A stretch of DNA of 59,895 nt, from NCBI GenBank assembly GCA_030537855.1, contig JAUNVD010000009.1, forward strand, positions 1-59,895, written 5' to 3'. Origin of the DNA: Tissierellia bacterium (GTDB lineage: Bacteria; Bacillota; Clostridia; Tissierellales; Peptoniphilaceae). The notes below the pieces were generated by a model. The model had not been told where the DNA came from. It did not search any database and worked only from the letters and a program-made list of their open reading frames with translations. Positions 26,218 to 34,914 of the stretch are shown here, piece by piece. The position numbers were made by a program, and so were the translations under genes. Each line of letters opens with the position of its first letter. The first letter of the stretch is position 1.

Positions 26218-26246
26218 ACAGAGTTCTTAGGAACTCTGTTTTTTTA
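26218..26246 (+). terminator. Terminator of the tRNA operon
   Basis: ACAGAGTTC (26218-26226) pairs perfectly with GAACTCTGT (26231-26239) across TTAG and is followed by seven T. Confidence 0.92.
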
Positions 26247-26263
26247 TTATTTGAGGTATGAAT

Positions 26264-27031
26264 ATGTTAGTAATTATTTTTTTATTTTTCATAATGGTAT
26301 TATCTATTTACTATAGCTCATGTTTAAAGATTGAAAGGTTTCAAATTGAGTCAAAAGTAAATAATCCTATTAGTATCGTTATCCTTAGTGACTATCATTC
26401 AAATCCAAGTTTATCTTTGCAAAAATTAGTAAAAAGGATAAAGAACTGTAATCCAGATATGATTTTTCTTCTTGGGGATATTACTGATCGTCATGATAAA
26501 GATTTAAAATGTACGAAATTATTCGTTAAGTCAATATGGGAACTAAAGGTCCCTATTTTTTATGTTTTGGGGAATCATGAAATAGACAGAAAAGATATTG
26601 GGAAGATACATCATATTTATAAATCTTTTGGAGTGGTACATGTAAAGGATGAACCGTATGTTTATGAAAAAAATGGAGATTTAATTGGTATTTATGGATA
26701 TGATTTCAATGGAAAAAATAATTGGATAGAACTAAATAGTAAGTTAAATCTTTTGCTAACCCATTCCTATGAAAATTATAAGAAGAAAGAAAATAAAAAA
26801 TTCGATATTATTTTTAGTGGACATACCCATGGTGGCCAAGTAAGAATACCTGGAATAGGACAATTAATTGGACATGGACCTACATTTTTACCAAAATATA
26901 GTAAAGGCTATTATAAATTAAGTGAAAAAGAAAATTTATATATTACCTCTGGTTTAGGAAACAGTTCTATCCCTATTCGCTTATTTAATCCAATAGAAAT
27001 ACTTCATATTCAATTAAAAAACCGGCTATAG
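26264..27031 (+). CDS. Membrane-anchored metallophosphoesterase (YkuE/YaeI-like)
   Basis: A 255-residue calcineurin-like phosphoesterase with an N-terminal hydrophobic anchor (about 1-18). The metal ligands are clear: SDYHSN (Asp, His), LLGDITDRH (Asp), LGNHEID (Asn, His), LLTHSY (His) and SGHTHGGQVR (His-x-His). Close relatives such as YkuE are lipid- or wall-associated phosphatases; substrate is not proven. I prefer ATG 26264, seven bases behind GAGG, over ATG 26258, which is only one base behind it. The stop codon lies inside the following palindromic terminator. Confidence 0.88.
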   Translation: MLVIIFLFFIMVLSIYYSSCLKIERFQIESKVNNPISIVILSDYHSNPSLSLQKLVKRIKNCNPDMIFLLGDITDRHDKDLKCTKLFVKSIWELKVPIFYVLGNHEIDRKDIGKIHHIYKSFGVVHVKDEPYVYEKNGDLIGIYGYDFNGKNNWIELNSKLNLLLTHSYENYKKKENKKFDIIFSGHTHGGQVRIPGIGQLIGHGPTFLPKYSKGYYKLSEKENLYITSGLGNSSIPIRLFNPIEILHIQLKNRL

Positions 27032-27040
27032 CCGGTTTTT
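27017..27040. terminator. Bidirectional terminator overlapping two stop codons
   Basis: AAAAACCGGCTA and TAGCCGGTTTTT form a perfect 24-bp palindrome. Its centre TAG is the phosphoesterase stop codon and its last T begins the reverse stop codon of the convergent aminopeptidase. Confidence 0.9.
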
Positions 27041-28269
27041 TAAGCCCAATTTCCATTACGAAATACAGGTATAATCTCTCCATTTTTTCTTATCCCATCA
27101 ATGTTTAAATCCTTTGTCCCAATCATAAAGTCCTCGTGAACGATACTGTCGTTTACTCCTAACTCTTCTAATTCTTCCACTGTTTTATCTTCAGAATCTT
27201 TCAGACAAGTGGGATATGCCTTTCCAATAGCAAGATGACAAGAAGCATTTTCATCAAATAAAGTATTATAAAATAACAAGTTTCGATTTGAAATAGGGGA
27301 ATCAAAAGGAACAAGGGCAACTTCTCCAAAATACATGGAGCCCTTATCTGTATGAATTAATTGATTCAAAATTTCCTCTCCTTTTTTGGCTTTAGCTTCC
27401 ACAATCTTACCATCTTTTATTTTTAAGTAGAACTCATCAATAATATTTCCAGCATAGTTAAAAGGTTTGGAACTATATACAATACCATTTATTCCTTTTT
27501 TATGAGGTAAGGTATACACCTCTTCTGTAGGAATATTTGCAACAAATTCAATACCATCTTTTGTAATTCCATATCCTGCTCTCCAAATATGACCTTCTGG
27601 GAAATCTATGGTTAAGTCTGTCCCTTGTTTATTGGTATAATGGAATCTTTTAAATTCCATAGCATTGAGATAATCTGCATGGTCTTTTAGATTTTGAATA
27701 TGAGTTTTCCATAATTCCACAGAATTTTCTTCTTCTATTCTAGAAGCATCTAATATTTCTTTCCATAAACGATATTGGGCTTCTTTTTCATCAAGTTCTG
27801 GGAAAACAGCTTTTGCCCAAGAAGGGATGGATACTGCAGCTACATTCCAAGAAATTTCATCTCCCATTAGACTTTGATAATATTCTTTTAAAGCGATACT
27901 CTTTGCCTCTATAGAAGATTTTATTTTTTTAGGATCTACTTTTTTTAATAGTTCTGGGTCTTCTCCCACTAAACTTAGAAAAGCAGCTTTTTTATTTTTA
28001 TAATCTATATAAAAATCAATGAAATGTTGTGGGATTTCTTGTAAGGTTTCTATAGAACAATATTTAAATTTTTGTTTTATGAGAATTTCGTCACTCCATC
28101 GAATAATAACTTCTTTGGCTCCCATTTCATAGGCTGTTTCTGAAATTACATGAACAAATTCTCTACTTTCAATAGGAGCTTGCACCACTAAGATTTGATT
28201 TTCTTGTAAATTTACACCAGTTTTTATTATTACTTTAGAATATTCTTTCCATAAATTTTGTAAATTCAT
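27040..28269 (-). CDS. M29-family aminopeptidase (AmpS/PepS-like)
   Basis: A 409-residue metallo-aminopeptidase that removes N-terminal residues from peptides. The family metal-ligand segments are visible: FVANIPTEEVYTLPHK (Glu), MYFGEVALVP (Glu), ENASCHLAIGKAYP (His and Tyr) and SIVHEDFMIGTKDLNIDG (His, Asp). Length agrees with AmpT/AmpS (about 410). No signal peptide is present, so it is cytoplasmic. It stands alone on the minus strand between two + strand operons, with AGGAGG upstream of its ATG. Confidence 0.93.
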   Translation of the reverse strand: MNLQNLWKEYSKVIIKTGVNLQENQILVVQAPIESREFVHVISETAYEMGAKEVIIRWSDEILIKQKFKYCSIETLQEIPQHFIDFYIDYKNKKAAFLSLVGEDPELLKKVDPKKIKSSIEAKSIALKEYYQSLMGDEISWNVAAVSIPSWAKAVFPELDEKEAQYRLWKEILDASRIEEENSVELWKTHIQNLKDHADYLNAMEFKRFHYTNKQGTDLTIDFPEGHIWRAGYGITKDGIEFVANIPTEEVYTLPHKKGINGIVYSSKPFNYAGNIIDEFYLKIKDGKIVEAKAKKGEEILNQLIHTDKGSMYFGEVALVPFDSPISNRNLLFYNTLFDENASCHLAIGKAYPTCLKDSEDKTVEELEELGVNDSIVHEDFMIGTKDLNIDGIRKNGEIIPVFRNGNWA

Positions 28270-28327
28270 AATAACCTCCTTTGTTAAAGTACTTTGATAG
28301 ACTTTTATTATTTACCCAATAATCTTA

Positions 28328-28357
28328 TAGACACTCATATTTTGTTAATGATATAAA
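28328..28357 (+). promoter_or_regulatory. Promoter upstream of rpsB
   Basis: TAGACA (28328-28333) and TATAAA (28352-28357) lie 18 bp apart. The start codon of rpsB is about 180 bp further on, so the mRNA would have a long 5' leader. Confidence 0.55.
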
Positions 28358-28372
28358 TAGCTAATAGTATTT

Positions 28373-28420
28373 TAGATTTTAAGAGAAAATCTATGAATGG
28401 ATCATTGAATTCATCCGTTC
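28373..28420 (+). promoter_or_regulatory. Structured rpsB 5' leader with tandem hairpins
   Basis: Hairpin 1 pairs TAGATTTT (28373-28380) with AAAATCTA (28386-28393). Hairpin 2, two bases later, pairs GAATGGAT (28395-28402) with ATCCGTTC (28413-28420), including one G-U pair. About 115 further bases separate these from rpsB. A long structured leader before an S2 gene suggests autoregulation by S2, but I do not recognise a named leader family. Confidence 0.5.
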
Positions 28421-28536
28421 TATATGATACAATTACTGAGGTATTTATTACACACACTTTTTGATGGAAAAAGAGTTGCCAAAGGTCCTTTTTTCAAATG
28501 ATGAAAGTGGAGGAAAAAACAATTGGAGGGATAATT

Positions 28537-29280
28537 ATGTCAGTAGTTAGTATGAAAAGCTTATTAGAAGCAGGTGTCCATTTTGGACATCAAACAAGAC
28601 GTTGGAATCCAAAAATGAGTCGCTACATTTTTACAGAAAGAAATGGAATCTATATTATAGATTTACAAAAAACTGTAAAAAAAATTGACCAAGCTTATGA
28701 TGTTGTTCGTGAAATAGCATCTGAAGGTGGAGAGATTCTTTTTGTTGGAACAAAAAAACAAGCTCAAGATGCTATTGAGAAAGAAGCTAAAAAATGTGGA
28801 ATGCATTATATTAACCAACGTTGGTTAGGGGGTACTCTAACTAATTATAAAACTATTCGAAAAAGAATAAATCGTCTACATGAATTGAAAAAAATGGAAG
28901 AAGATGGTACTTTTGATGTTCTTCCAAAAAAAGAAGTAATCGGGTTACGCCATGAAGAAGAGCGTTTAGAAAAGTTCTTAGGTGGAATCAAAGATATGAA
29001 CAGAATGCCCGATGCGATTTACATTGTTGACCCTAAAAAGGAAACAATTGCGGTAAAAGAAGCACAAATCCTAGGAATTCCTATTATTGCAATTATTGAT
29101 ACAAATTGCGATCCAGATGAAATAGATTATCCAATTCCAGGAAATGACGACGCAATACGTGCCGTTAAATTGATTACAGAAACAATTGCAAATGCTGTAC
29201 TTGAAGGTAAACAAGGAGATCAAACCGAAGCAGAAGAAACTGTGGATGAATCCAATGCTGAGGAAGTCGTAGAAGCATAA
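28537..29280 (+). CDS. rpsB: Small ribosomal subunit protein uS2
   Basis: A 247-residue S2 protein. The opening [23 protein letters not shown] and later [24 protein letters not shown] and [22 protein letters not shown] are all diagnostic. The tail is acidic ([17 protein letters not shown]). ATG 28537 is six bases behind TTGGAGGG; an upstream in-frame ATG at 28498 would add 13 residues not found in S2 proteins. It heads the rpsB-tsf-pyrH-frr run conserved across Bacillota, here with a long leader. Confidence 0.98.
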   Translation: MSVVSMKSLLEAGVHFGHQTRRWNPKMSRYIFTERNGIYIIDLQKTVKKIDQAYDVVREIASEGGEILFVGTKKQAQDAIEKEAKKCGMHYINQRWLGGTLTNYKTIRKRINRLHELKKMEEDGTFDVLPKKEVIGLRHEEERLEKFLGGIKDMNRMPDAIYIVDPKKETIAVKEAQILGIPIIAIIDTNCDPDEIDYPIPGNDDAIRAVKLITETIANAVLEGKQGDQTEAEETVDESNAEEVVEA

Positions 29281-29284
29281 TGAC

Positions 29285-29325
29285 AAAAAGGAAGTTTAAG
29301 GTTTGCCAAAAACTTCCTTTTTTTA
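29285..29325 (+). terminator. Intergenic terminator between rpsB and tsf
   Basis: AAAAAGGAAGTTT (29285-29297) pairs with AAACTTCCTTTTT (29309-29321), followed by further T. It probably lets only part of the rpsB transcripts reach tsf, a way of making more S2 than EF-Ts. Confidence 0.85.
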
Positions 29326-29350
29326 TGAATATAAGAAAGGGTGTTTAGAT

Positions 29351-30001
29351 ATGGAAATTACAGCTAAAATGGTAAAGGAATTACGTGAGAAAACTGGTGC
29401 GGGAATGATGGACTGCAAAAAAACTTTAAAAGAAACTAATGGTGATCTTGAAAAAGCTATAGATTTGCTACGTGAAAAAGGTCTAGCTTCTGCTGCTAAA
29501 AAAGCTGGAAGAATAGCTTCAGAAGGACTTGTTGATTCTTACATCCACGGTGGAAGAATTGGTGTTTTAATTGAAGTGAACACAGAAACTGACTTTGTAG
29601 CTAAAAATGATGAGTTTAAAGGTTTTGTCCGAGATATGGCAATGCAAGTTGCAGCAGCAAATCCAAAATATGTAACAAGAGAAGATGTACCAGCTGATGA
29701 AGTGGATCGGGAAAGAAAAGTTTTAAAAGAGCAAGCTTTAAATGAAGGTAAACCAGAACATATTGTAGAGAAAATGGTTGAAGGTCGTTTGGAAAAATAT
29801 TTTGAAGAAATTGTTTTACTTGATCAGAAATTTATCAAAGATCCTGATGTAAATGTTGGTACTATTTTAAACAACCTTATTGCAAAAATTGGTGAAAATA
29901 TTAAGATTAGAAGATTCGTTCGATATGAAGTTGGAGAAGGACTTGAAAAAAGAGAAGAAGACTTTGCCGAAGAAGTAGCTAAGCAAATGGGAGGCAATTA
30001 A
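29351..30001 (+). CDS. tsf: Elongation factor Ts
   Basis: A 216-residue nucleotide-exchange factor for EF-Tu. The N-terminal UBA-like domain carries [20 protein letters not shown] and [20 protein letters not shown]; the core has [18 protein letters not shown]. The second dimerisation subdomain is short, as in most Firmicutes with about 200-220 residues versus 283 in E. coli. ATG 29351 sits behind AGAAAGGG; an in-frame TTG at 29303 lies inside the preceding terminator hairpin and is not used. Confidence 0.98.
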   Translation: MEITAKMVKELREKTGAGMMDCKKTLKETNGDLEKAIDLLREKGLASAAKKAGRIASEGLVDSYIHGGRIGVLIEVNTETDFVAKNDEFKGFVRDMAMQVAAANPKYVTREDVPADEVDRERKVLKEQALNEGKPEHIVEKMVEGRLEKYFEEIVLLDQKFIKDPDVNVGTILNNLIAKIGENIKIRRFVRYEVGEGLEKREEDFAEEVAKQMGGN

Positions 30002-30021
30002 TTAGCTACAAGGAGGTTCAA

Positions 30022-30732
30022 ATGGGTCCGAGTAAATACAAACGTATTGTTTTAAAACTAAGTGGAGAAGCTATGGCAGGTGATAGAGGTGTTGGTATTG
30101 ATACACCAACAATCTCTATCATTGCTCAAAAAATAAAAGAAGTCCATGATCACGGAGTGGAAACAAGTATCGTAGTTGGAGGAGGAAATTTTTGGAGAGG
30201 ACGAGATTCCAAGGATATGGATCGAACGACCTCAGACTATATGGGTATGCTTGGAACAGTCATGAATGCACTTGCCCTACAGGATGCTTTAGAGGAAATG
30301 GGAGTGGATACAAGGGTACAAACTGCCATTGAAATGAAAGAAGTAGCAGAGCCTTATATCAGACGAAGAGCAATTCGTCATCTAGAAAAGGGAAGAGTTG
30401 TTATTTTTTCAGGAGGAATCGGGAATCCTTATTTCTCTACAGATACTACAGCAGCTCTTCGTGCAGCTGAAATTGATGCAGATGTTATTTTATTGGCAAA
30501 AAAAGGTGTTGATGGTATCTATGATTCAGATCCTAAATTAAATCCTAATGCTATAAAATTTAATCATTTATCCTATTATGAAATTCTAAGTAAAGAGTTG
30601 AAAATTATGGACGCCACTGCAACATCTCTTTGTATGGATAATTCTATACCTTTAATCGTTTTTGGGATAGATAATTCTCAAAATATTGTAGATGTTGTGA
30701 TGGGGGAAGAAATCGGTACCAATGTGAAATAA
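30022..30732 (+). CDS. pyrH: UMP kinase
   Basis: A 236-residue hexameric UMP kinase of the amino-acid-kinase fold, making UDP from UMP and ATP. Signatures are [59 protein letters not shown] and [18 protein letters not shown] precedes the ATG at 30022. It lies between tsf and frr as in nearly all Bacillota. Confidence 0.98.
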   Translation: MGPSKYKRIVLKLSGEAMAGDRGVGIDTPTISIIAQKIKEVHDHGVETSIVVGGGNFWRGRDSKDMDRTTSDYMGMLGTVMNALALQDALEEMGVDTRVQTAIEMKEVAEPYIRRRAIRHLEKGRVVIFSGGIGNPYFSTDTTAALRAAEIDADVILLAKKGVDGIYDSDPKLNPNAIKFNHLSYYEILSKELKIMDATATSLCMDNSIPLIVFGIDNSQNIVDVVMGEEIGTNVK

Positions 30733-30742
30733 GGAGGATTTT

Positions 30743-31300
30743 ATGATTTCCGATTTAAAAAAAGATATTGAAACACGAATGAAAAAGACAGTTTCCGTAC
30801 TAGAAGAAGAATTACAAAGTATCCGTGCTGGTAGAGCCAATCCAACGTTATTGGATCGTATCAGTGTAGATTATTATGGTCAGATCACTCCTTTAAATCA
30901 AGTAGCAGGTATTTCAGCGCCAGAACCACGTTTGTTAACGATTCAACCTTGGGATGCTTCTTTAATTCCTGTGATTGAAAAAGAAATTTTAAAATCAGAT
31001 TTAGGGTTAAATCCTTCCAATGATGGTAAACTTATTCGATTAGTAATTCCACAACTTACAGAAGAGCGAAGAACAGAATTAACAAAAGTAGTTCGTAAAG
31101 ATGCTGAAAATTCAAAAGTAGCGATTCGTAATATTCGTCGTGAAGCCATGGATACTGTGAAGAAAATGGAAAAAGCTAAGGAATTGACAGAAGACGAGAA
31201 AAAATCTGGAGAAGATGACATCCAAAAAATTACAGATAAGTACATTGAAGAAGTGGATAAAGTTACTGAGAAAAAAGAAAAAGAATTAATGGAAATATAG
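30743..31300 (+). CDS. frr: Ribosome recycling factor
   Basis: A 185-residue recycling factor that with EF-G splits terminated ribosomes. Landmarks are [61 protein letters not shown] and [11 protein letters not shown]. Length is standard. ATG 30743 follows AAGGAGG. The gene ends three bases before a compact GC-rich terminator. Confidence 0.98.
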   Translation: MISDLKKDIETRMKKTVSVLEEELQSIRAGRANPTLLDRISVDYYGQITPLNQVAGISAPEPRLLTIQPWDASLIPVIEKEILKSDLGLNPSNDGKLIRLVIPQLTEERRTELTKVVRKDAENSKVAIRNIRREAMDTVKKMEKAKELTEDEKKSGEDDIQKITDKYIEEVDKVTEKKEKELMEI

Positions 31301-31302
31301 GA

Positions 31303-31327
31303 AGAACCCCTTGTGGGGTTCTTTCTT
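31303..31327 (+). terminator. Terminator between frr and uppS
   Basis: AGAACCCC (31303-31310) pairs with GGGGTTCT (31315-31322) across TTGT and is followed by TTCTT. The tail is interrupted by C, so readthrough into uppS is plausible. Confidence 0.8.
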
Positions 31328-31343
31328 ACTACCGGAGGAAAAT

Positions 31344-32069
31344 ATGAATAATATGGAAAAAATTCCAAAGGAACGGTTACCAAAACATGTTGGAATAATA
31401 ATGGATGGAAATGGAAGATGGGCAAAAAAACGAGGGCTTCCCAGGGCTTTAGGTCATAGAGAAGGTAGTAATCGTGTTGTAGATATCGTTGAGTATTCTT
31501 ATGAATTGGGAATAGAGCATTTGTCCTTATATGCATTTTCCACAGAGAATTGGAAACGTCCTGCAACTGAAATAGAAAAGTTAATGGAATTGTTGTCCTT
31601 TAGTATAAAGAAACATTTAGAAAGGTTAAAAACTAATGGTGTTAGGATTCGTATCTTAGGTGACTTAGAACCATTTCCTAGAAAACTAAAAAAAGAGATT
31701 GAATTTGCATTGTTAGAAACGGAACAAAATGATAGAATGTTTTTAAACATTGGTTTAAATTATGGAGGTCAGGATGAATGTGTCCGAGCAGCAAAAAAAT
31801 TAGTTGCTTTGGCTAAAGACGGTAAAATAACCTTAAATGACGTTACGAAAGAAAAATTTGAAGAATGTCTTTATACAAATGGCCAACCTCCTTTAGATTT
31901 ACTAATTAGGCCTAGTGGGGAATTACGAGTTAGCAATTTCATGCTTTATCAATTAGCATATGCTGAATTTTGGTTTTCAGATATTTTATGGCCAGATTTC
32001 ACTAAAGAAGTTTACGCAAGTGCACTTAAAGATTTTATAAAACGAAATCGTCGATATGGAGGTTTATAG
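31344..32069 (+). CDS. uppS: Undecaprenyl diphosphate synthase
   Basis: A 241-residue cis-prenyltransferase that makes the C55 lipid carrier for wall synthesis. The signature IIMDGNGRWAKKRGLPRALGH holds the catalytic Asp; YAFSTENWKRP and INIGLNYGG-like segments follow. Near the end RPSGELRVSNFMLYQLAYAEFWFS replaces the usual RTSGEQRLSNFLLWQ..Y.E, small changes at the active-site arginine loop but with Arg and Ser retained. ATG 31344 follows GGAGG. cdsA starts at its stop codon. Confidence 0.96.
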   Translation: MNNMEKIPKERLPKHVGIIMDGNGRWAKKRGLPRALGHREGSNRVVDIVEYSYELGIEHLSLYAFSTENWKRPATEIEKLMELLSFSIKKHLERLKTNGVRIRILGDLEPFPRKLKKEIEFALLETEQNDRMFLNIGLNYGGQDECVRAAKKLVALAKDGKITLNDVTKEKFEECLYTNGQPPLDLLIRPSGELRVSNFMLYQLAYAEFWFSDILWPDFTKEVYASALKDFIKRNRRYGGL

Positions 32070-32836
32070 TGTCCGACTTAAAAACCAGGACTATAACTGG
32101 AGTTATTGGGTTAATTATTTTATTCTTTGTTCTTTATATGGGAGATGCTGTTCTTAAAGTAACCTTATTTATACTTACTTCTTGTATGATTTGGGAAATG
32201 AAAAGAGCGTTAGAAAATCTATCTGTTGATGTAGATATTTTTACCTTATATTTTACAACATTTTTTATGCTTATCACATTGTTTTTTCAAATTGACTTAG
32301 GAGTACCACTTATGATAGGAACAATGTTGACGTTATTAAAATTTATATTTGATGAAGAATATCATTTAACAGATATGGTATTTACCATTTTTGTAATGGT
32401 TTATATTCCTTATTTTGTTTATCATATCTCATATCTTGATCATACTCCATTTATTTTTTTAGTATTACTTATAGCATTTTCAACGGATACTTTTGCATAT
32501 TTTATAGGATCCAAGTTTGGGAAACATAAATATGTGCCAAAAATTAGTCCAAATAAATCTTTGGAAGGAGCTATTGGTGGGATTGTAGGGTGTTTAGTCA
32601 CTGTAATTATTTATTCTCTATATTTTCATCTTCCCTATTCTATTATTAGTATTCTACTTATAGTTTTTGCATCTATTTGTTCTCAAATGGGAGATTTATT
32701 AGCATCTAAAATTAAAAGGGTTTCCGGTATAAAAGATTATGGTAAATTACTTCCTGGTCATGGAGGTTTGATGGATCGATTTGACAGTATCATTCCAATC
32801 ATTCCCTTGGTCTATATTTTATATTATTATCTATAG
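32069..32836 (+). CDS. cdsA: Phosphatidate cytidylyltransferase
   Basis: A 255-residue membrane enzyme that forms CDP-diacylglycerol. Several hydrophobic helices fill the first two thirds. The C-terminal half has the family signature SPNKSLEGAIGG and KDYGKLLPGHGGLMDRFDS, the metal and CTP binding region. GTG 32069 overlaps the uppS stop (TAGTG), preceded by GGAGGT. rseP follows after twelve bases; dxr, normally between them, is missing here. Confidence 0.96.
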   Translation: MSDLKTRTITGVIGLIILFFVLYMGDAVLKVTLFILTSCMIWEMKRALENLSVDVDIFTLYFTTFFMLITLFFQIDLGVPLMIGTMLTLLKFIFDEEYHLTDMVFTIFVMVYIPYFVYHISYLDHTPFIFLVLLIAFSTDTFAYFIGSKFGKHKYVPKISPNKSLEGAIGGIVGCLVTVIIYSLYFHLPYSIISILLIVFASICSQMGDLLASKIKRVSGIKDYGKLLPGHGGLMDRFDSIIPIIPLVYILYYYL

Positions 32837-32848
32837 AAAGGAACTAGA

Positions 32849-33847
32849 ATGTCTACAATACTTGCTTCAATTTTTGTTTTTTTATTGGTTATTACCTTAC
32901 ATGAATTTGGTCATTTTGCTGCAGCAAAATCTGTAGGTATTAAAGTCAATGAGTTTGCTGTAGGAATGGGACCAAAGTTATTTTCTAAACGTAAAGGTGA
33001 AACATTATACTCTTTACGAGCTTTACCCATTGGAGGTTTTTGTGCAATGGAAGGGGAAGAACAAGACAGTCCTGACCCAAGGAGCTTTCAAAAAGCCTCA
33101 TTATTTCATCGGTTTATCGTTGTAATAGCTGGTGCTGGAATGAATTTTATTCTGGCTATTATCGCCTTTTTTATATTTTCTTTATTAATAGGAACGCAAA
33201 CAACAACGATTGACAGGGTTATTCCAGATAGTCCTGCTAAAATAGCTGGATTAGAAAAAGGAGACCAAATTGTAGCAATTAATAATAAAAATGTAAAGTC
33301 TTGGGGAGATATTATTGAAGGGATAGGAAGTGAAAATAAGGTCCTTGTAAAGGTTCAAAGGGGCGAAGAATATCTTTCCTATACTATTCCAACAAAAACT
33401 GAGGATGGAAGAAGAATCATTGGTATTTCTTCTCAAGTTGAACGGAATCCTGTAAAATCTTTTCAATTTTCTCTCCGTATTACTGGTGAAGTGATTGGAT
33501 CGATTTTTATGGTATTTAAAATGATGTTTCAACGGACTTTAAAAACTGAAATGCTAGCAGGACCAGTTGGGGTTGTGTCTATGATAGGACAATCTTCTAA
33601 GGAAGGGATTCCTCCTTTATTATTTATTTTAGGTTTAATATCTGCCAACTTAGGAGTTGTAAATTTACTTCCAATTCCTGCACTTGATGGAGGAAAATTA
33701 TTATTTTTGGCCATTGAAGGAATCCGAGGTAAACCAGTTCCTGAGGAAAAGGAAGGGCTTATTACTATTATTGGAATGGCTTTTTTATTGAGTATAATGA
33801 TATATATAACTATTTTTGGCGATTTAAAGAGATTGATAACAGGGTGA
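32849..33847 (+). CDS. rseP: Site-2 intramembrane zinc metalloprotease RseP/RasP
   Basis: A 332-residue membrane protease that cleaves anti-sigma factors and leader remnants inside the membrane. The zinc motif HEFGH lies in the first helix, and the second metal-ligand motif in PIPALDGGK lies in a late helix. A single PDZ domain sits in between (DRVIPDSPAKIAGLEKGDQIVAINNK), one fewer than in the E. coli protein but usual for Gram-positives. Four membrane helices are likely. AAGGAA precedes the ATG. Confidence 0.96.
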   Translation: MSTILASIFVFLLVITLHEFGHFAAAKSVGIKVNEFAVGMGPKLFSKRKGETLYSLRALPIGGFCAMEGEEQDSPDPRSFQKASLFHRFIVVIAGAGMNFILAIIAFFIFSLLIGTQTTTIDRVIPDSPAKIAGLEKGDQIVAINNKNVKSWGDIIEGIGSENKVLVKVQRGEEYLSYTIPTKTEDGRRIIGISSQVERNPVKSFQFSLRITGEVIGSIFMVFKMMFQRTLKTEMLAGPVGVVSMIGQSSKEGIPPLLFILGLISANLGVVNLLPIPALDGGKLLFLAIEGIRGKPVPEEKEGLITIIGMAFLLSIMIYITIFGDLKRLITG

Positions 33848-33851
33848 TATA

Positions 33852-34913
33852 GTGAAACGAAAAAATACAAAACAAATTTTTGTGGGTTCTGTTCCTATAG
33901 GAGGACAGGCCCCAATTTCTGTACAATCAATGACAAATACAAACACAAAAAATGTACAAGACACTGTAAAACAAATTAAAGGATTAGAAAAAGCAGGATG
34001 TGACTTAATACGTTTTGCTGTCAATGACTTAGATGATGCAAAAGCAATTCCTAAGATCAAAGAACAAATTTCTATTCCTACCATTGCTGATATTCAATTT
34101 GACTATCGTCTAGCCATAGCATCTGCGAAGTCAGGTATTGATGGATTAAGGATAAATCCAGGAAATATTGGAGCAAAATGGAAGGTCCAAGAGGTTGTTT
34201 CCGCATGTCAAGAGTTTGGAATTTCCATTCGTGTTGGTGTCAATTCTGGGTCATTAGAACAAAAATATATTGATAAATATAAAGGGGTAACCCCAGAAGC
34301 AATATGTTATAGTGCTCTTGGAGAAATAGAACTATTAGAAGCTATGGGATTTACAAATATTAAAGTTTCTTTGAAATCTAGTAATGTGAACCAATCTATT
34401 GAAGCTTATCGATTATTTTCCTCATTATCTAATTATCCTCTTCACTTAGGGATTACAGAATCTGGTAGGGGGATGCAAGGTATTGTAAAATCCTCAGTTG
34501 GTCTAGGAACTTTATTATCCGAAGGAATTGGAGATACTTTAAGAGTGTCTTTAACAGATGATCCCATAGAAGAAATTAAGGTTGGACGACAAATTTTAAA
34601 GAGTTTAGATTTATTAAAAGAAGGTGTGGAAATTATATCTTGTCCAACCTGTGCAAGAACGAAAATTGAATTGATTCCTTTAGTTGAAAAGGTTGAAAAG
34701 TTACTTGAGGACAAAAAAACACCTTTAAAAGTTGCAATTATGGGTTGTGTTGTAAATGGACCTGGTGAAGCTAAAGAAGCAGATCTAGGTATCACTGGAG
34801 GCAATGGAACAGGATTAATATTTAGGAAAGGGGAAATCATTCGTAGAGTACCAGAAGATGATTTATTGGAAGCTTTACTAGAAGAAATTAATCATTATGA
34901 GTTAGGAGAATAG
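33852..34913 (+). CDS. ispG: 4-hydroxy-3-methylbut-2-enyl diphosphate synthase (IspG)
   Basis: A 353-residue [4Fe-4S] enzyme of the MEP isoprenoid pathway, turning MEcPP into HMBPP. The TIM-barrel part begins with PISVQSMTNTNTKN and includes TIADIQFDYRLAI and GLRINPGNIG. The cluster domain has SCPTCARTK and GCVVNGPGEAKEADLGITGG, giving the three cysteines. GTG 33852 follows GGGTGAT and lies four bases after rseP. Its presence shows the cell uses the MEP route, although dxr is not beside it. Confidence 0.97.
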   Translation: MKRKNTKQIFVGSVPIGGQAPISVQSMTNTNTKNVQDTVKQIKGLEKAGCDLIRFAVNDLDDAKAIPKIKEQISIPTIADIQFDYRLAIASAKSGIDGLRINPGNIGAKWKVQEVVSACQEFGISIRVGVNSGSLEQKYIDKYKGVTPEAICYSALGEIELLEAMGFTNIKVSLKSSNVNQSIEAYRLFSSLSNYPLHLGITESGRGMQGIVKSSVGLGTLLSEGIGDTLRVSLTDDPIEEIKVGRQILKSLDLLKEGVEIISCPTCARTKIELIPLVEKVEKLLEDKKTPLKVAIMGCVVNGPGEAKEADLGITGGNGTGLIFRKGEIIRRVPEDDLLEALLEEINHYELGE

Positions 34914-34914
34914 A

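Noticed and set aside
26001-26261. An 86-codon frame across the tRNA genes
   Set aside because: It is wholly explained by three well-formed tRNAs and their terminator.
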